From Streptomyces sp. XM83C (GTDB lineage: Bacteria > Actinomycetota > Actinomycetes > Streptomycetales > Streptomycetaceae), in the NCBI RefSeq assembly GCF_023072675.1, contig NZ_JALLGL010000011.1:1-44639 (forward strand): DNA of 44,639 bases. Direction: 5' to 3'. A program made the translations under genes and the position numbers. Positions 8,667 to 15,475 of the stretch are shown piece by piece. Position 1 is the first letter of the stretch. Each line of letters starts with the position of its first letter. A model generated the notes under the pieces. It worked only from the letters and a program-made list of their open reading frames with translations. It ran no database searches and had not been told where the DNA came from.

Positions 8667-8806
8667 GGACCATCGGGGGCAGCCGAGAACCACCGGGGAC
8701 CGCAGGGGACCGCCGGGGACCACCGAGAACCGCAGGGGGCCGCCGAAGACCGCCGCGAACCGCAGGGGACCACCGAGAACCACCGGGGACCACCGGGGAC
8801 CGTCGA
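8667..8806. repeat. 14 degenerate 10-bp tandem repeats
   Basis: From 8667 the sequence divides into fourteen consecutive 10-bp units of the form GGACCACCGG / GAACCGCAGG, exactly in register to 8806. It fills the space between convergent gadB and padR. Ten is not a multiple of three, so a coding origin is unlikely; the period matches one turn of B-DNA. Confidence 0.9.
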
Positions 8807-8844
8807 GGGGCCGGCGCGAAGACGGTACGGCTGTGGGGCGGGCC

Positions 8845-9486
8845 TCAGAGGTCGTCGCCGGGGTAGTGCTCCCCGGTCGCGTAAGGGTTCTCCCGGCCGT
8901 CGGGGAGGACGGCGACGAAGGGCGCGCCCTCACCGGCGAAGGTGTAGGCGCCGCCCTCGACACGGTCGATGAGGCCGCGGGTCCAGGCGGCCTGGCTGTC
9001 GGCCGTGTGGAGCCACATGTTCATGACCTCGCCGAGGTGGCCGAGCTTCTCGGTGCCGCCCTCGGGGATGTAGTGGTCGGTGACGGACTCGCGCCAGACG
9101 GCGAGCCGGCGCAGCCGTTCCCGCAGCAGCCCGACCACCTCGGCGCGTTCCAGGTCGACCATGAAGCCGATCGCCGCCGACAGCACGTCCACGCCGCGGT
9201 CGGGCACGACGAGCGCCTCGCGCAGGAGGCGCAGATACTCCTCGCCCCCAGCGTCGGTGACCTCGTACTCGACGCGGGGTGGTCCGCCGGCCGTGGAGGG
9301 GGCCATCTCGTGCGCGCGCAGCAGGCCCTGCCGGGCCATCTGTTTCAGCGCGTGGTAGATCGATCCGGGCTTGGCGTGGGACCACTCGTGCGCGCCCCAG
9401 TACTCCAGGTCGTTGCGCACCTGGTAGCCATGGGCGCGCCCGTGCTGGCGGACGGCCCCCAGCACCAGGAGTCGGATCACAGACAT
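8845..9486 (-). CDS. PadR family transcriptional regulator
   Basis: A 213-residue repressor-type regulator. The N-terminal winged helix (about residues 1-85) shows the PadR pattern 'MSVIRLLVLGAVRQHGRAHGYQVRNDLE', 'KPGSIYHALKQMARQGLL' and a wing 'PPRVEYEVTDAGGEEYLRLL'. The C-terminal half is helical and typical of longer PadR proteins, where it mediates dimerisation. PadR regulators usually sense phenolic acids or drugs. It is downstream of an aldehyde dehydrogenase of the benzaldehyde/vanillin type on the same strand, which would suit an aromatic ligand, but that is inference. Five 10-bp direct repeats lie 75-125 bp upstream of its ATG. Confidence 0.92.
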   Translation of the reverse strand: MSVIRLLVLGAVRQHGRAHGYQVRNDLEYWGAHEWSHAKPGSIYHALKQMARQGLLRAHEMAPSTAGGPPRVEYEVTDAGGEEYLRLLREALVVPDRGVDVLSAAIGFMVDLERAEVVGLLRERLRRLAVWRESVTDHYIPEGGTEKLGHLGEVMNMWLHTADSQAAWTRGLIDRVEGGAYTFAGEGAPFVAVLPDGRENPYATGEHYPGDDL

Positions 9487-9560
9487 GGGGCACAGCGTAA
9501 GCGGGGCCGTTTTTCGGACGTTTCCGGGGTTGGCCGGTCCCGCCTCGCATGCGCCGGGCC

Positions 9561-9610
9561 CAGGACTCTTTCAGGCTCTTCCGGGCTCTTCCGTGCTCTT
9601 TCGGACTCTT
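9561..9610. repeat. five 10-bp direct repeats ending CTCTT
   Basis: Five consecutive 10-bp units (9561-9610), each ending in CTCTT with variable first halves (CAGGA, TCAGG, CCGGG, CCGTG, TCGGA). They lie between the aldehyde dehydrogenase stop (9626) and the padR start (9486), in the likely padR promoter region. The CTCTT core is strictly kept while the flanks vary. Confidence 0.85.
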
Positions 9611-9625
9611 GCGGGCAGGCCGCCC

Positions 9626-11089
9626 TCAGAAGGGGAACGCGCTGCGCCCGTGCTGCACGGAGATCCACTTCAGGGTAGTGAAGGCGTCCAGGGTGGACTC
9701 GCCGCCCAGACGGCCGATGCCGGAGTTCTTCTCGCCGCCGAACGGCACCAGCGGCTCGTCGTGGATGGTGCCGTCGTTCACATGGAACATGCCGGTGTCG
9801 ATGCGCTTGGCGAAGGCGACGCCGCGTTCGACGTCGGCGGTGTGGACGGCGCCGCTGAGGCCGTACGGGCTGTCGTTGACGATGCGGACGGCCTCCTCCT
9901 CGCCGTCGAAGGTGATGAGGAGGGCGACGGGGCCGAAGATCTCCTTGTGCAGCAGGGAGGAGCCGGCCGGGACGTCGGTGAGGACGCTGGGGCCGACCAG
10001 ATTGTCGCTGGTCTCCCCGCGGACCAGGACGGTGGCGCCCTCCGCCTCGGCCTGTTCGACGGTGGCCGTGATCTCGTTGGCCTGGAGGGCGTTGATGACC
10101 GGGCCGATCAGGGTCTGCGGGTCGCGCGGGTCGCCGGTCTTGAGCGTACGGACCTTGGCGACGAACTTGGCGGTGAACTCCGGGGCGACGGAGCGGTCCA
10201 CCAGGACGCGGTTGGCGGCCATGCAGACCTGGCCCTGGTCGGCGTACCGGCTGAACACGGCCGCGTCGACGGCGTAGTCGAGGTCGGCGTCGTCGAGGAC
10301 GACAAGCGCGCTGTTGCCGCCCAGTTCCAGGACGGTGCGCTTGAGCTGGGCGCCGCACACGGTGGCGATGTGCCGGCCGATCTTGTCGGAGCCGGTGAAG
10401 GAGATGACCCTGGGCACGGGGTGCTCCAGGAACGCGTCACCGATCTCCGCGATGTCGGTGAGGACGACGTTGAGCAGACCGGGCGGCAGCCCCGCGTCCT
10501 CGAACAGCTTGGCGATCAGGGTGCCGCCGGCGATCGGGGTGTCCTGGTGCGGCTTGAGCACGACGGCGTTGCCGAGGGCGAGGGCGGCGGCGACCGGCTT
10601 GAGCGACAGCAGGAACGGGAAGTTGAACGGGCTGATCACACCGACCACGCCGACGGGGACGCGGTAGAGGCGGTTCTCCTTGCCTGCGACCGGGGACGGC
10701 AGGATGCGGCCCTCGGCACGCAGAGTGAGCTGGGCGGCGTCCCGCAGGAACTCCTTGGCCAGACCGATCTCGAAGGCGGCCTTGAGTCTTGTCCCGCCCA
10801 GCTCGGCGGTGATCACCTCGGTGATGTCCGCCTCGCGTTCCTCCACGAGCCGCAGCACCCGCTCGAACACGGCCCGCTGGCTGTAGGGGTTGGTCGCGGC
10901 CCAGGCCCGCTGGGCGCGGGCGGCGGCACGATAGGCCTGGTCGATCTCGTCGACCGTGGCTATCGGGATCGACGCCAGTTTGGCGCCGTCGTACGGATTG
11001 AAGTCGATGATGTCCCAGGAGCCGGTACCCGGACGCCATTCACCGTCGATGTACTGCTGAGCCAGGTCGGTGAAGCAGGACGACGACAT
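9626..11089 (-). CDS. aldehyde dehydrogenase (benzaldehyde/vanillin dehydrogenase-like)
   Basis: An NAD(P)-dependent aldehyde dehydrogenase of 487 residues. Visible landmarks are the cofactor-binding 'GVISPFNFPFLLSLK' and 'VVLKPHQDTP', the Rossmann turn 'SFTGSDKIGRHIA', the general base in 'LELGGNSALVV' (about E255) and the catalytic cysteine in 'GQVCMAANR' (about C289). The overall sequence is closest, by my reading, to benzaldehyde/vanillin dehydrogenases, which oxidise aromatic aldehydes to acids. ATG 11089 is chosen because GAGGG lies five bases upstream; a TTG at 11101 is in frame but lies before that site. It is followed on the same strand by a PadR regulator. Inverted repeats upstream may be operators. 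Confidence 0.93.
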   Translation of the reverse strand: MSSSCFTDLAQQYIDGEWRPGTGSWDIIDFNPYDGAKLASIPIATVDEIDQAYRAAARAQRAWAATNPYSQRAVFERVLRLVEEREADITEVITAELGGTRLKAAFEIGLAKEFLRDAAQLTLRAEGRILPSPVAGKENRLYRVPVGVVGVISPFNFPFLLSLKPVAAALALGNAVVLKPHQDTPIAGGTLIAKLFEDAGLPPGLLNVVLTDIAEIGDAFLEHPVPRVISFTGSDKIGRHIATVCGAQLKRTVLELGGNSALVVLDDADLDYAVDAAVFSRYADQGQVCMAANRVLVDRSVAPEFTAKFVAKVRTLKTGDPRDPQTLIGPVINALQANEITATVEQAEAEGATVLVRGETSDNLVGPSVLTDVPAGSSLLHKEIFGPVALLITFDGEEEAVRIVNDSPYGLSGAVHTADVERGVAFAKRIDTGMFHVNDGTIHDEPLVPFGGEKNSGIGRLGGESTLDAFTTLKWISVQHGRSAFPF

Positions 11090-11117
11090 GCGATCCCTCA
11101 AATCCGGTGGCGTCTCC

Positions 11118-11197
11118 GATCAGCCTGATCACTCGTCATCGTAACGGCGATTTACGCGAGTTGAAGGGGCTTCAGAAACCCATGGTGAACACATGGG
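11118..11197 (-). promoter_or_regulatory. inverted repeats upstream of the aldehyde dehydrogenase
   Basis: Three small dyads precede the gene: GATCA-GCC-TGATC (11118-11130), CGTAA-N7-TTACG (11140-11156) and CCCATG-N7-CATGGG (11179-11197). They lie 30-110 bp upstream of the ATG, where an operator for a regulator such as the neighbouring PadR could be. No classical -10/-35 pair stands out. Confidence 0.4.
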
Positions 11198-11303
11198 GAA
11201 CGCTCACAGCCACCCTTGGTTCCCACGCGGCGCGGGCACAATCGGCAGCCGGTGCGGTGATCGGTGACCGACTGACTGCCGGCGATCGCCTGCCGGTGCT
11301 CGA

Positions 11304-11376
11304 CCATCGGCCATCGGCCATCGGTCATCGGTGACCGACTGCCGGTGATCGGCTGTCGGCTGTCGGCTGTCGGCGA
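11304..11376. repeat. two runs of 7-bp tandem repeats
   Basis: CCATCGG is repeated three times, then once as TCATCGG (11304-11331); after a GACCGACTGCCGG-type spacer, TCGGCTG is repeated three times, ending in TCGGCGA (11349-11376). The block ends five bases before the stop codon of the XRE regulator. Related GATCGG/GCCGGTG pieces lie just to the left. Confidence 0.85.
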
Positions 11377-11380
11377 TCAG

Positions 11381-12241
11381 CTACGACAGCTGGAGCAGTC
11401 CGCGCAGCAGGTCGCGGCTCTCGGCCGGACCGGGGCTGTCCTGCTGGAGTTCCTTCAGGGCCTGCTCGTACTGCAGTACGTCCTCATGCTTGTCGAGGTA
11501 GAGGGCGCTGGTGAGCTGTTCGAGGAACACCACGTCCGACAGGTCGGACTCGGGGAAGCTGAGGATGGTGAAGGCTCCGGACTCGCCGGAGTGGCCGCCG
11601 AAGCTGAACGGCATGACCTGGAGGCGCACATTGGGCCGCTCGGACATGTCGATCAGATGCTGCAACTGCTCGCGCATCACGTCCCGGTCGCCGTAGGGGC
11701 GGCGCAGGGCGGCCTCGTCGAGCACGATGTGGAACTCGGGCGCGTTCTCCGCGACGAGATACTTCTGCCGCTCAAGGCGCAGCGCGACGCGCTTCTCCAC
11801 GTCCTCCTCGCTCGCGCCCTTCATGCCGCGCCGGACGACAGCGCGGGCGTACGCCTCGGTCTGTAGCAGCCCGTGCACGAACTGCACCTCGTAGACACGG
11901 ATGAGGGACGCGGCGCCCTCCAGGCCCACATAGGTGGGGAACCAGTTGGGCAGTACGTCGGAGTAGCTGTGCCACCAGCCGGCGACGTTGGCCTCGCGGG
12001 CCAGGGCGACGAGGGCGTTGCGCTCCTGCTCGTCCGTGATGCCGTACAGCGTCAGCAAGTCCTCCACATCCCTCGTCTTGAAGCTCACCCGGCCCAGCTC
12101 CATCCGGCTGATCTTCGACTCGGAGGCACGGATGGAGTAGCCCGCCGCCTCGCGGGTGATCCCGCGCGCCTCGCGCAGTCGCCTGAGTTGCGAGCCGAGC
12201 AGCATGCGTCGCACCACCGATCCGGGCTCTCCCGCGCTCAC
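11381..12241 (-). CDS. XRE-type HTH regulator with DUF5753 domain
   Basis: A 286-residue DNA-binding protein of the large Streptomyces family that includes WhiJ-like regulators. The helix-turn-helix is at about residues 13-70 ('LGSQLRRLREARGITREAAG', 'SESKISRMELGR'); the rest is DUF5753, with the typical 'YEVQFVHGLLQTEAYARAV' and 'LQVMPFSFGGHSGESGAF' segments. Such genes normally sit beside DUF397 and HATPase genes, as here, and are thought to act with the small DUF397 protein on developmental genes. I use GTG 12241 (VSAGEPGS) because GGGGAGG lies nine bases upstream; the open frame begins six codons earlier at a TTG that is part of that site. It is divergent from the ATPase gene. Confidence 0.9.
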   Translation of the reverse strand: MSAGEPGSVVRRMLLGSQLRRLREARGITREAAGYSIRASESKISRMELGRVSFKTRDVEDLLTLYGITDEQERNALVALAREANVAGWWHSYSDVLPNWFPTYVGLEGAASLIRVYEVQFVHGLLQTEAYARAVVRRGMKGASEEDVEKRVALRLERQKYLVAENAPEFHIVLDEAALRRPYGDRDVMREQLQHLIDMSERPNVRLQVMPFSFGGHSGESGAFTILSFPESDLSDVVFLEQLTSALYLDKHEDVLQYEQALKELQQDSPGPAESRDLLRGLLQLS

Positions 12242-12471
12242 GTTCGCCTGCCTCCCCAACCGTCTTCAGGGCCCGAAGTCTGCCACTAAAACACTTCGAG
12301 CTGTACTCGCGCGATTACAGAGACGGAAAGAAGTCGAAGGGTCCGTTTCCGCATCGGTCCCGGTCCGGACGGCGGCAGGGTCGTGAACGGGTCAACGGAT
12401 GGCGGGAGTTGCGCGAGAAGGTGGCGGAAAATATGGACAAGAAGCGGTACGGGAGGGTCCAATTCGGCCAC
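12242..12471. other. divergent intergenic region, XRE regulator / ATPase
   Basis: About 230 bp with lower GC than its surroundings, between the XRE start (12241) and the operator-like element at 12472. It must hold the XRE promoter. I see an AT-rich patch near 12285-12300 (CACTAAAACACTTCG) but no convincing -10/-35 pair and no copy of the 27-bp element. Several short open frames cross it; none has a good ribosome binding site. Confidence 0.5.
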
Positions 12472-12498
12472 GTGCACGTGCATCTGCCCTTGCATCTG
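12472..12498 (+). promoter_or_regulatory. 27-bp operator-like element, copy 1 (ATPase promoter)
   Basis: GTGCACGTGCATCTGCCC followed by TTGCATCTG. It combines a 10-bp palindrome TGCACGTGCA (12473-12482) with two direct TGCATCTG copies spaced 12 bp apart (12479-12486 and 12491-12498). It lies 75 bp before the ATPase ATG. Copy 2 (13637-13663, minus) differs at one base. A hexamer AACCAT begins 14 bases after it (12513-12518), exactly where copy 2 has a -10 hexamer. Confidence 0.7.
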
Positions 12499-12572
12499 TT
12501 GTGCGCATCCGAAACCATGGTCCCGCGCCACCGCCGCATCGCACCGACCGCGAATCTCCGGGAGTGCCTCGC

Positions 12573-13070
12573 ATGGGGACGAATGGATCGACCATGCTCG
12601 AGCCGTTACGGCAGGGCCTTCCGCCGCTGGATCCCGCGGCCGTGTCCGACGCCGCCTCCTGCGCCCTCCCCGCCCGCTACGAAGCGGTGCGCGAGGCCCG
12701 GCAGTTCACCCGCAGCACTCTCGACCAGTGGGATCTCGGCGAACGTCTCGACGACATCGGTCTCGTCGTGTCGGAACTGGTCACGAATGCCCTGCGGCAC
12801 GCCCTGCCGTCCGACCATGCGCGCATATCCGAGCAGCCCGCGGTACGGCTCCACTTGATGCGGTGGGCGGAAAGACTGGTGTGTGCGGTACGCGACCCCA
12901 GCAAGGAGTCGCCCGTGGCCCGGGAGACCGACGACTTCTCGGCGGAGTCGGGCCGCGGGCTTTTTCTTGTCGACTCCTTCAGCGACAGCTGGGGCTGGCA
13001 CCCGCTCGCCGGCACACTCAGCGGCAAGGTCGTATGGGCCCTGTTCCGGCTGCGGCCCTGCGGCGACTGA
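12573..13070 (+). CDS. HATPase-fold ATP-binding protein (anti-sigma-like)
   Basis: A 165-residue single-domain GHKL ATPase of the anti-sigma/serine kinase type common in Streptomyces. The N box is 'DIGLVVSELVTNALRHA' and the glycine box 'SGRGLFLVDSFSDSWGW'; the linking strand carries 'VCAVRDPS' with the Asp of the G1 region. Such proteins bind ATP and can hold a partner protein or phosphorylate it; the target here is unknown. Start ATG 12573 (MGTNGSTML) follows CGGGAG by eight bases; the frame is open from 12399, but that part is unlike the family. It forms the HTH/ATPase/DUF397 triad and shares a 27-bp upstream element with the DUF397 gene. Confidence 0.9.
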   Translation: MGTNGSTMLEPLRQGLPPLDPAAVSDAASCALPARYEAVREARQFTRSTLDQWDLGERLDDIGLVVSELVTNALRHALPSDHARISEQPAVRLHLMRWAERLVCAVRDPSKESPVARETDDFSAESGRGLFLVDSFSDSWGWHPLAGTLSGKVVWALFRLRPCGD

Positions 13071-13156
13071 CGATCCGCGGCTCCTATCGGCGCTGCGGAT
13101 CTACGCGCGTCGCCGCGGTTGTTCCGCCCACGGGGTTCCGTCTCGCCGAGCAGTAC

Positions 13157-13218
13157 GGCCGTCGCGTCGCCGGGCGGCCGTCGCGTCGTCGGGCGGTACG
13201 GCCGTCGCGTCGCCGGCC
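13157..13218. repeat. three copies of GGCCGTCGCGTCG
   Basis: The 13-mer starts at 13157, 13176 and 13200 with variable spacers (CCGGGC, TCGGGCGGTAC). It lies between the convergent ATPase (stop 13070) and DUF397 (stop 13273) genes. I see no strong terminator in this gap. Confidence 0.75.
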
Positions 13219-13272
13219 GGTGCGAGGTGTGCGGCCCGCTGTGCCGGGTCGCCCCGCCGTGACTGTGCCGGG

Positions 13273-13542
13273 TCAGCCCGCTATGAGGTGGTCGAACTCG
13301 CCGTCCTTGACGCCGAGCAGCATCGCCTCGATCTCCGCCCGGGTGTAGACGAGCGCCGGGCCGTCGGGGAACCGCGAGTTCCGCACGGCCACGTCGCCGC
13401 CCGGCAATCGGGCGAACTCCACGCAGGAACCCTGCGAGTTGCTGTGCCTGCTCTTCTGCCAGGCCACACCGTGCAGCCGCGTGGCGGCGATGCCGTTGTA
13501 CACGCCGGACGCGTCGTGTGCGTCGTACACGTCGTGATCCAC
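13273..13542 (-). CDS. DUF397 family protein
   Basis: An 89-residue protein with the DUF397 signature: 'VAWQKSRHSNSQGSCVEFARLPGGDVAVRNSRFPDGPAL' then 'YTRAEIEAMLLGVKDGEFDHL'. Members are small acidic partners of XRE/DUF5753 regulators in Streptomyces and are thought to modulate their DNA binding. Start GTG 13542 is preceded by GGGGAG at seven bases. The first ~20 residues (acidic, DHDVYDAHD) precede the conserved domain. It is convergent with the ATPase gene, and its promoter region contains the second copy of the 27-bp element. Confidence 0.93.
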   Translation of the reverse strand: MDHDVYDAHDASGVYNGIAATRLHGVAWQKSRHSNSQGSCVEFARLPGGDVAVRNSRFPDGPALVYTRAEIEAMLLGVKDGEFDHLIAG

Positions 13543-13616
13543 AGGTCGCTCCCCAGTGGTGCACCGGCTGATGAGGCCGAAGATGCAACGGTTAATGAAT
13601 GGGTCAACTGAGCCGG

Positions 13617-13663
13617 ATCATAGCTGTGTTCACGTGCAGATGCATGGGCAGATGCACGTGCAC
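13617..13663 (-). promoter_or_regulatory. DUF397 promoter with operator-like element, copy 2
   Basis: On the minus strand the 27-bp element (13663 to 13637) reads GTGCACGTGCATCTGCCC then ATGCATCTG: 26 of 27 bases equal copy 1, in the same orientation relative to its gene. Fourteen bases downstream is TATGAT (13622-13617), a good -10 hexamer, so the element covers the -35 position. The predicted transcript has a leader of about 65-70 bases before GTG 13542. Confidence 0.7.
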
Positions 13664-13742
13664 ACGGGGTGTTCCTCCGGTTACAGCTTTGACGGACGCT
13701 TTACCGAAATCCGTCCAGCGTCTGCCCCCAGGAGCGCATGAC

Positions 13743-13826
13743 ATGCCTGCGTCCTCCAGCCCCCGCCGCGATCCCGCGCACCGTCCGGCGCACCGGATCG
13801 TCCGGATCGAATCCCTCGTGTACTAG
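13743..13826 (+). CDS. possible 27-residue small ORF
   Basis: ATG at 13743 opens a 27-codon frame (MPASSSPRRD..., ending IVRIESLVY) with AGGAG about nine bases upstream. It is basic in the middle and ends in a hydrophobic-charged stretch; I do not recognise it. It lies just beyond the divergent DUF397 promoter region. The ribosome binding site and clear termination favour a real gene, but in such GC-rich DNA a frame this short is weak evidence. Confidence 0.25.
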   Translation: MPASSSPRRDPAHRPAHRIVRIESLVY

Positions 13827-14014
13827 GAAGAGACGCTCGGGGCACCGTTCCTGTTCCAAGGTGGGGGTGATCGTCCTCGCGATCTGCCCGGAGCGGCGTC
13901 CTGGCCGAAAGGGCCGGGGCCCGTGTGACGGGAGACAGACACAGAACCGGTTGGTAACTTGCTGCGGACCATCGGCCGTCGCGGCGGCCGTACGGCTACA
14001 GCTTGGGGGCTCCA
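13827..14014. other. intergenic region upstream of lipoprotein gene
   Basis: Together with 13543-13742, this is a stretch of about 470 bp without a confirmed gene. It presumably holds the promoter for the lipoprotein at 14015. GTTGGTAACTTGC at about 13950 is the only AT-richer patch. Short G/C palindromes (CGGCCG twice near 13975-13990) are present, with no convincing terminator. Confidence 0.4.
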
Positions 14015-14572
14015 GTGATCTCGGTGAACTTCCCGCGCCCGTCCCGCCGTTCTCCCGGGGACCGGCCCCGACGACCGGTACGGGGTGCGACGGCGGTCGC
14101 CGCGCTGGCGGGCGCGCTGCTGCTGACCGCGTGCGGTGGCGGCGGCTCCGACGACCGGTCCGACGACAACGCCTCCGCCTCGCCGTCCCCGTCGGCCACG
14201 GCGAGCGCCGACACAGGCGGGGGCACGGGCGGCGGCGAGGCCTCCGGCAAGCCGGCCGACGGGATGGAGGGCAGCTGGCTCGCCACGACCGGCGGGAAGG
14301 CGGTGGTGCTGGTGATCACCGGCACCGACGCCGGGGTGTTCACGACCGGCGGCAGCGTGTGCAACGGCACCGCCGAGAACGCGTCCGGCACCCGGACCAT
14401 CCGCCTCAAGTGCAACGACGGCAACACGGACCGCGCTTCGGGCACCGTCGACTCGCTCTCCGGGAAGACGCTGAAGGTCACCTGGACGGGCAAGGCCGGC
14501 ACGGAGACGTTCACCCGCGCGGAGGGCGGCGAACTGCCGACCGGGCTGCCCACGGCGGGCATCGGGGGCTGA
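14015..14572 (+). CDS. small secreted lipoprotein, unknown function
   Basis: A predicted 185-residue lipoprotein: a long arginine-rich n-region (PRPSRRSPGDRPRRPVR), a hydrophobic stretch and the lipobox LLTAC, so it should be lipid-anchored to the outer face of the membrane. A Gly/Ser/Asp linker follows, then a compact domain of ~100 residues (from MEGSWLATTGGKAVVLV) with beta-strand character and one cysteine (CNGTAENASGTRTIRLKC contains two). I recognise no named family. GTG 14015 follows GGGGG by seven bases; a later GTG at 14024 is possible. The next gene also encodes a lipoprotein, 200 bp downstream. Confidence 0.75.
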   Translation: MISVNFPRPSRRSPGDRPRRPVRGATAVAALAGALLLTACGGGGSDDRSDDNASASPSPSATASADTGGGTGGGEASGKPADGMEGSWLATTGGKAVVLVITGTDAGVFTTGGSVCNGTAENASGTRTIRLKCNDGNTDRASGTVDSLSGKTLKVTWTGKAGTETFTRAEGGELPTGLPTAGIGG

Positions 14573-14771
14573 CAGCCGGGCCGCTGGTGGGGCGGCCAGA
14601 GGCGACCGGTCGGGGGCGTCCGCTCGGCCGGACCCGCCTCGAAGTCCGCGCGCGGGGCGGGCGCGCCACGCCCCTGCACCAGGCCCGGCAACCTGACCTC
14701 GGGTCCGCGCGCGGGGCGGGCGGGATTGCGCGATGATCCTCGTGCACAGCAACGACCTCAGAGGAACCCTC

Positions 14772-15314
14772 ATGCGCGTCCTGCCGATCAGTGTGACCGC
14801 CGTAGCCGCCGCTCTCCTCCTCACCGCCTGCGGAAGCGGCGACGACGGCCCGTCCGGTACGGGCGGCTCCGGTGCCGACGGCGGCGCCAAGAGCGGGGAC
14901 GTCGTGGCCTGCCGGATCGGCGACATCGGCGCCGAGGTCGGCCCGGTCAGCGAGGCTCCGGCCGCCGGTGACACCGGCACGGTGACCGTCACCCTCACGG
15001 GGCGCGGCGACGAGTGCACCCTGGACGGCTTCCCGCAGGTCAAGCTGAACGCGGGCGGCACGGACACCGAGGTCCCCGCCGACGAGGCGGCGCAGAGCCA
15101 GAAGCTGACGCTGGCCGAGGGCACGGAGGCGTCCTTCACGGTCACCTATGTGCGCGGCGGGACCGGGGCGGGCCTTCCCGTCGACAAGCTGACCGTGGGC
15201 CTGCCGGGATCCGACGCGGCAAGCAGCTTCCCCTGGGCGTACGGCCCCGTGGCCGCCGACGCGAAGGGCGCACCCGAGGCGACGGTGAGTGCCTTCCAGC
15301 AGGGCGGGGACTGA
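14772..15314 (+). CDS. DUF4232-like secreted lipoprotein
   Basis: A 180-residue lipoprotein with signal peptide and lipobox 'LLLTACGSG', a short Gly/Ser linker, and a domain that matches the general layout of DUF4232: a first cysteine (VACRIGDI), 'TVTVTLTGRGDECTLDGFPQVKL' with the second cysteine, and a late 'GLPVDKLTVGLPG'. DUF4232 proteins are common exported actinobacterial proteins of unknown function. ATG 14772 follows AGAGGAA. The promoter must be in the 200 bp after the preceding lipoprotein gene or that gene is co-transcribed; no terminator is evident between them. Confidence 0.8.
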   Translation: MRVLPISVTAVAAALLLTACGSGDDGPSGTGGSGADGGAKSGDVVACRIGDIGAEVGPVSEAPAAGDTGTVTVTLTGRGDECTLDGFPQVKLNAGGTDTEVPADEAAQSQKLTLAEGTEASFTVTYVRGGTGAGLPVDKLTVGLPGSDAASSFPWAYGPVAADAKGAPEATVSAFQQGGD

Positions 15315-15475
15315 CGGTCCGGTGTTCGGTGCCGGGGTCGGGCGCCGGAGGTGCCGGGGCAGGCGCCCCAAAGCGGGAGCGGGCGGCGTTCGCGCCGGAG
15401 GCTGCCGGTGCGCGCGGCCGTCCCTGAGCGCCGTATCGGACAGGTCGTCGACCGACAGGCTCCTCCGCCTCCAGG

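Noticed and set aside
12286..12531. Short minus-strand frames in the XRE/ATPase gap
   Set aside because: No ribosome binding sites, and they cross the operator-like element; the region is better read as divergent promoters.
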